NCBI GenBank assembly: GCA_038232215.1 | Contig: JBBSIG010000157.1 | Location: 1 to 6,342, forward strand | Origin: JBBSIG01 sp038232215 | GTDB lineage: Bacteria > Actinomycetota > Thermoleophilia > Gaiellales > Gaiellaceae | Reading direction: 5' to 3' | Length of the DNA: 6,342 nucleotides | Shown: piece by piece, positions 4,405-6,342 of the stretch | Layout: every line of letters starts with the position of its first letter | Position numbering within the stretch: position 1 is the stretch's first letter | The notes under the pieces: generated by a model | What the model was told of the DNA's origin: nothing | The model's database searches: none | What the model saw: only the letters and a program-made list of their open reading frames with translations | Translations under genes and position numbers: made by a program

Positions 4405-5429
4405 ATGGACGACGCCTTCAACGATCGCCGCTTCAAGCTCGCGCTGGCGGCGCTCGCGACCGTCGTCGCCGCCGGCACGGTGGGCTACCACGAGCTCGTG
4501 GAGGAGGGCTGGATCTCGTCCTTCTACCGCGTCATCGTCACCGTCTCGCTGACCGGTCTCGACGCGAAGCCCTCCGGAGCGGCGGCAAAGCTCTTCACGA
4601 TCGGGCTGCTCTTCGTGGGCGTGGCATTCTTCGCCTACGTCGCGGGCGCGATCGTCGAGATGATCGCGCGCGGCGTCCTGACCGACAGCCTCTCCGAGAA
4701 ACGGAGACGACGGGCGATAGAGCGCTTGCGCGACCACTACATCATCTGCGGCTTCGGACGGGTCGGGCGGCGCGTCGCGGCGGAGTTTCGAGAGTCCGGG
4801 GTGGAGTACGTGGTGCTCGACTTCAGTGCCGAGGCGCTGCGCGCGGCGCAGGAGCTGGGCGACCACTTCCTCGAGGGCAACGGAACGGAGGACGAGGATC
4901 TGCGGGCAGCGGGACTCGAGCACGCGAGGGGCCTCGTCGCGGCCTCCGACTCGGACGCGGACAACCTCTGCATCGCGCTGTCGGCCCGTACTGCCCGCCC
5001 CGACCTGCTGATCGTCGCCCGGGCCTCCGACGCGGACGCGGCTCGCAAGCTGCGCCTCGCGGGCGCCGACCGGGTCGTCGGGCCCTACCTCGCGGCCGGG
5101 CGCGTTATGACCAACCTCGTGCTCAAGCCGCAGGTGACGGCGTTCCTCGACGTCGTCACGACCGCGGCGGGGCCGGATCTCCGCTTCGAGGAGATCGAGG
5201 TCACCGAGGCGTGCGGCCAGGGCGGGCGCTCCCTGCGCGACGTCGACATCCGGGACCGCACCGGCGCCCTCGTCGTCGCGCTGTGCGCAAGCTTGACGGA
5301 ACCTTCGACATCACGCCCACCCCCGAGGCGGTGTTCGAGGTCGGCGACGTCATGATCGCCGCAGGGACCCCGACCGAGCTTCGCGCGCTCGAGGAGCTGT
5401 TCGCGCCGAGCGAGGCCGTTGCCCGGTAA
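4405..5429 (+). CDS. two-TM ion channel with RCK/TrkA-N domain, frameshifted near its 3' end
   Basis: After correcting one frameshift this is a protein of about 341 residues, the usual size of a single-subunit RCK potassium channel. TM1 lies at about 11-28, a pore loop at about 38-53 and TM2 at about 62-85. The cytoplasmic TrkA-N Rossmann domain (about 110-240) begins with HYIICGFGRVG (GxGxxG at 116-121) and has Asp139 at the end of the second strand, suggesting NAD(H) or nucleotide binding. A TrkA-C domain (about 255-335) follows. The pore reads TVSLTGLD (46-53) where potassium channels have TxTTVGYGD, so the second filter glycine is missing. As given, frame 1 runs into unrelated residues after Leu293 and stops at 5353-5355. 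The true C-terminus (RKLDGTFDITPTPEAVFEVGD and on) continues in another frame to TAA 5427-5429. Restoring one G after 5283 joins them. The gene start nearly abuts the divergent DUF3467 gene, and the end overlaps argS by 11 nt. Confidence 0.85.
5281..5288 (+). other. frameshift site in the channel gene
   Basis: The bases read CTGTGCGC. The upstream frame uses codon CTG at 5281-5283, and the downstream frame resumes with CGC at 5286-5288. One missing G (CTGGTGCGC) would give Leu-Val-Arg and a continuous TrkA-C domain. A one-base deletion is simpler than a two-base insertion. The site is not a recognisable slippery heptamer, so it is either a sequencing or assembly slip or a real inactivating mutation. 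Confidence 0.8.
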
Positions 5430-6342
5430 CGCCGTCGAGCGACTCGCCGAGGAGCTCGCGCGCGCCGCCGGCGTCCCGGTGGAGCTGGAGCGGCCGAGCG
5501 ACCCCGCGCACGGCGACTTCGCGACGAACGCGGCGCTGCGGCTCGGGCCCGTGCGCGGGAGGCCGCCGCGCGAGCTGGCCCAGGAGCTCGCCGCCGCGGC
5601 GCTCGGCCTCGCTCACGTCGAGCGCGCCGAGGTGGCCGGGCCCGGCTTCGTCAACCTCTTCCTGAGGGACGCCTGGTTCGCCGAGGCTCTCGAAGAAATG
5701 GGCGAGCAGTACGGGCGGGGGCTCGCCGGGTCTCCCGAGCGAGTCCAGGTGGAGCTCGTGTCGGCGAACCCCACGGGCCCGCTCACAGTCGCCTCTGCCC
5801 GAAACGGTGCCTTCGGCGACTCGGTCGCCCGGCTGCTCGAGTACGCGGGCCACGATGTCGCGCGCGAGTTCTACGTCAACGACGCGGGCACGCAGATCGA
5901 GCAGTTCGTCGCGTCGATCGAGGCGATCCGGCGTGGGGAGGAGCCCCCGGAGGGCGGCTACACGGGCCCTTACATGGCAGAGGCGGCGCAGCAGCAGGCG
6001 CCGGTCGAGTACATGCTCGAGGAGCTCCGCCGGACGCTGTCGCGCTTCCGGCTCGAGTTCGACTCGTGGGTGCGGCAGACCTCGCTGGAAGCGGCGATCC
6101 CGGAAGCGATCGAGGCGCTCGACACGTACAGGCACGAGGGCGCGCTCTGGATCCGGACGTCGGCGCACGGCGACGACAAGGACCGGGTCGTGATCCGCTC
6201 GGAGGAGCGAGGCGGCCGTCCGGCCTACGTGGCGTGGGACGCCGCCTACCTGCGCGACAAGCTCGAGCGCGGCTTCGATCGGCTGATCTACGTGCTCGGC
6301 GCCGACCACCACGGCTACGTGGGCCGGCTCAAGGGTCTGGCC
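5419..6342 (+). CDS. argS: arginyl-tRNA synthetase, 5' part (runs off the window)
   Basis: ArgS charges tRNA-Arg with arginine using ATP. The window holds the first 308 residues of a protein that is usually about 550-600. The N-terminal tRNA-recognition domain is marked by VELERPSDPAHGDFATN (21-37) and GPGFVNLFL. The class I catalytic domain is marked by ELVSANPTGPL (112-122), GDSVARLLEYAGHDVAREFYVNDAG (about 131-157), HGDDKDR, and the LGADHHGY motif near the window end (ADHHGY at 295-300). The class I HIGH motif, normally HxGH right after NPTGPL, reads TVAS here (123-126). The KMSKS region would lie beyond the window. The start is TTG at 5419: from the previous in-frame stop at 5353-5355 onwards it is the only start codon before the N-terminal domain. 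GAGG at 5412-5415 lies three bases upstream, close for a ribosome site. The start lies inside the reconstructed 3' end of the channel gene, so translation may be coupled. Confidence 0.93.
   Translation, partial: MPGNAVERLAEELARAAGVPVELERPSDPAHGDFATNAALRLGPVRGRPPRELAQELAAAALGLAHVERAEVAGPGFVNLFLRDAWFAEALEEMGEQYGRGLAGSPERVQVELVSANPTGPLTVASARNGAFGDSVARLLEYAGHDVAREFYVNDAGTQIEQFVASIEAIRRGEEPPEGGYTGPYMAEAAQQQAPVEYMLEELRRTLSRFRLEFDSWVRQTSLEAAIPEAIEALDTYRHEGALWIRTSAHGDDKDRVVIRSEERGGRPAYVAWDAAYLRDKLERGFDRLIYVLGADHHGYVGRLKGLA

Noticed and set aside
1871..4552. Very long plus-strand reading frame (893 codons)
   Set aside because: It runs antisense to the lipoprotein and phosphoesterase, out of frame through the protease, and antisense to the DUF3467 gene. 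Composition is Arg/Ala/Pro-rich with no recognisable fold.
5278..5290. Programmed ribosomal frameshifting in the channel gene
   Set aside because: A -1 shift would join the frames, but there is no X XXY YYZ heptamer and I see no clear pseudoknot. This gene class is not known for programmed frameshifts, so an indel is simpler.
5350..6312. Minus-strand reading frame (320 codons) opposite argS
   Set aside because: The plus strand codes clear ArgS motifs throughout; the antisense frame has no domain and reflects codon bias.
1..6342. tRNA, rRNA, CRISPR array, transposase or attachment site
   Set aside because: I saw no cloverleaf-like tail with CCA, no regularly spaced repeats, no transposase motifs and no terminal inverted or direct repeats. 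Almost every base falls in ordinary chromosomal genes.

Overview
This is a very GC-rich, gene-dense stretch of bacterial chromosome. Several traits suggest a high-GC actinobacterium, and I lean towards a Thermoleophilia-type lineage (Gaiellales or Solirubrobacterales). The traits are strong G/C preference at third codon positions, GTG and TTG starts, a PknB-like membrane Ser/Thr kinase, genes that look leaderless, and coding sequence packed almost without gaps. The lineage is inferred from protein style, not from a search. The window carries no rRNA, tRNA, CRISPR array, insertion sequence or phage gene, and has no gene-free stretch longer than the first 43 bases.

Layout from left to right. 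(1) Bases 1-43 hold a probable promoter, with a TATACT -10 box and a small inverted repeat, for an ECF-type sigma factor gene on the plus strand (44-637, TTG start). (2) A minus-strand operon of three overlapping genes follows, transcribed from 2872 down to 644: a calcineurin-like metallophosphoesterase, a small lipoprotein with two extra cysteines, and a transmembrane PknB-like Ser/Thr kinase. The joints overlap by 8 nt and 4 nt, so translation is probably coupled. (3) On the plus strand, a Ste24-type M48 membrane metalloprotease (2871-4088) fits exactly between minus-strand genes. Its start codon shares a CATG with the phosphoesterase start, and its stop codon shares a CTAG with the stop of the next gene. 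(4) A small DUF3467 protein lies on the minus strand (4085-4402). (5) A two-TM channel with a C-terminal RCK/TrkA module lies on the plus strand (4405-5429). It is interrupted by a single-base frameshift near 5283 and has a non-canonical selectivity filter. (6) The 5' part of argS (5419 to the window end) overlaps the channel's reconstructed 3' end by 11 nt and has its HIGH motif replaced by TVAS.

The most system-like element is the phosphoesterase-lipoprotein-kinase operon. It could be a small envelope-signalling cassette: a cytoplasmic kinase domain, one TM helix, a short outside stub, an outside lipoprotein that may be its partner, and a phosphohydrolase that may oppose it or turn over a messenger. 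That is inference from gene order. The other notable points are the two almost gapless divergent gene pairs, the channel frameshift and the ArgS active-site substitution.
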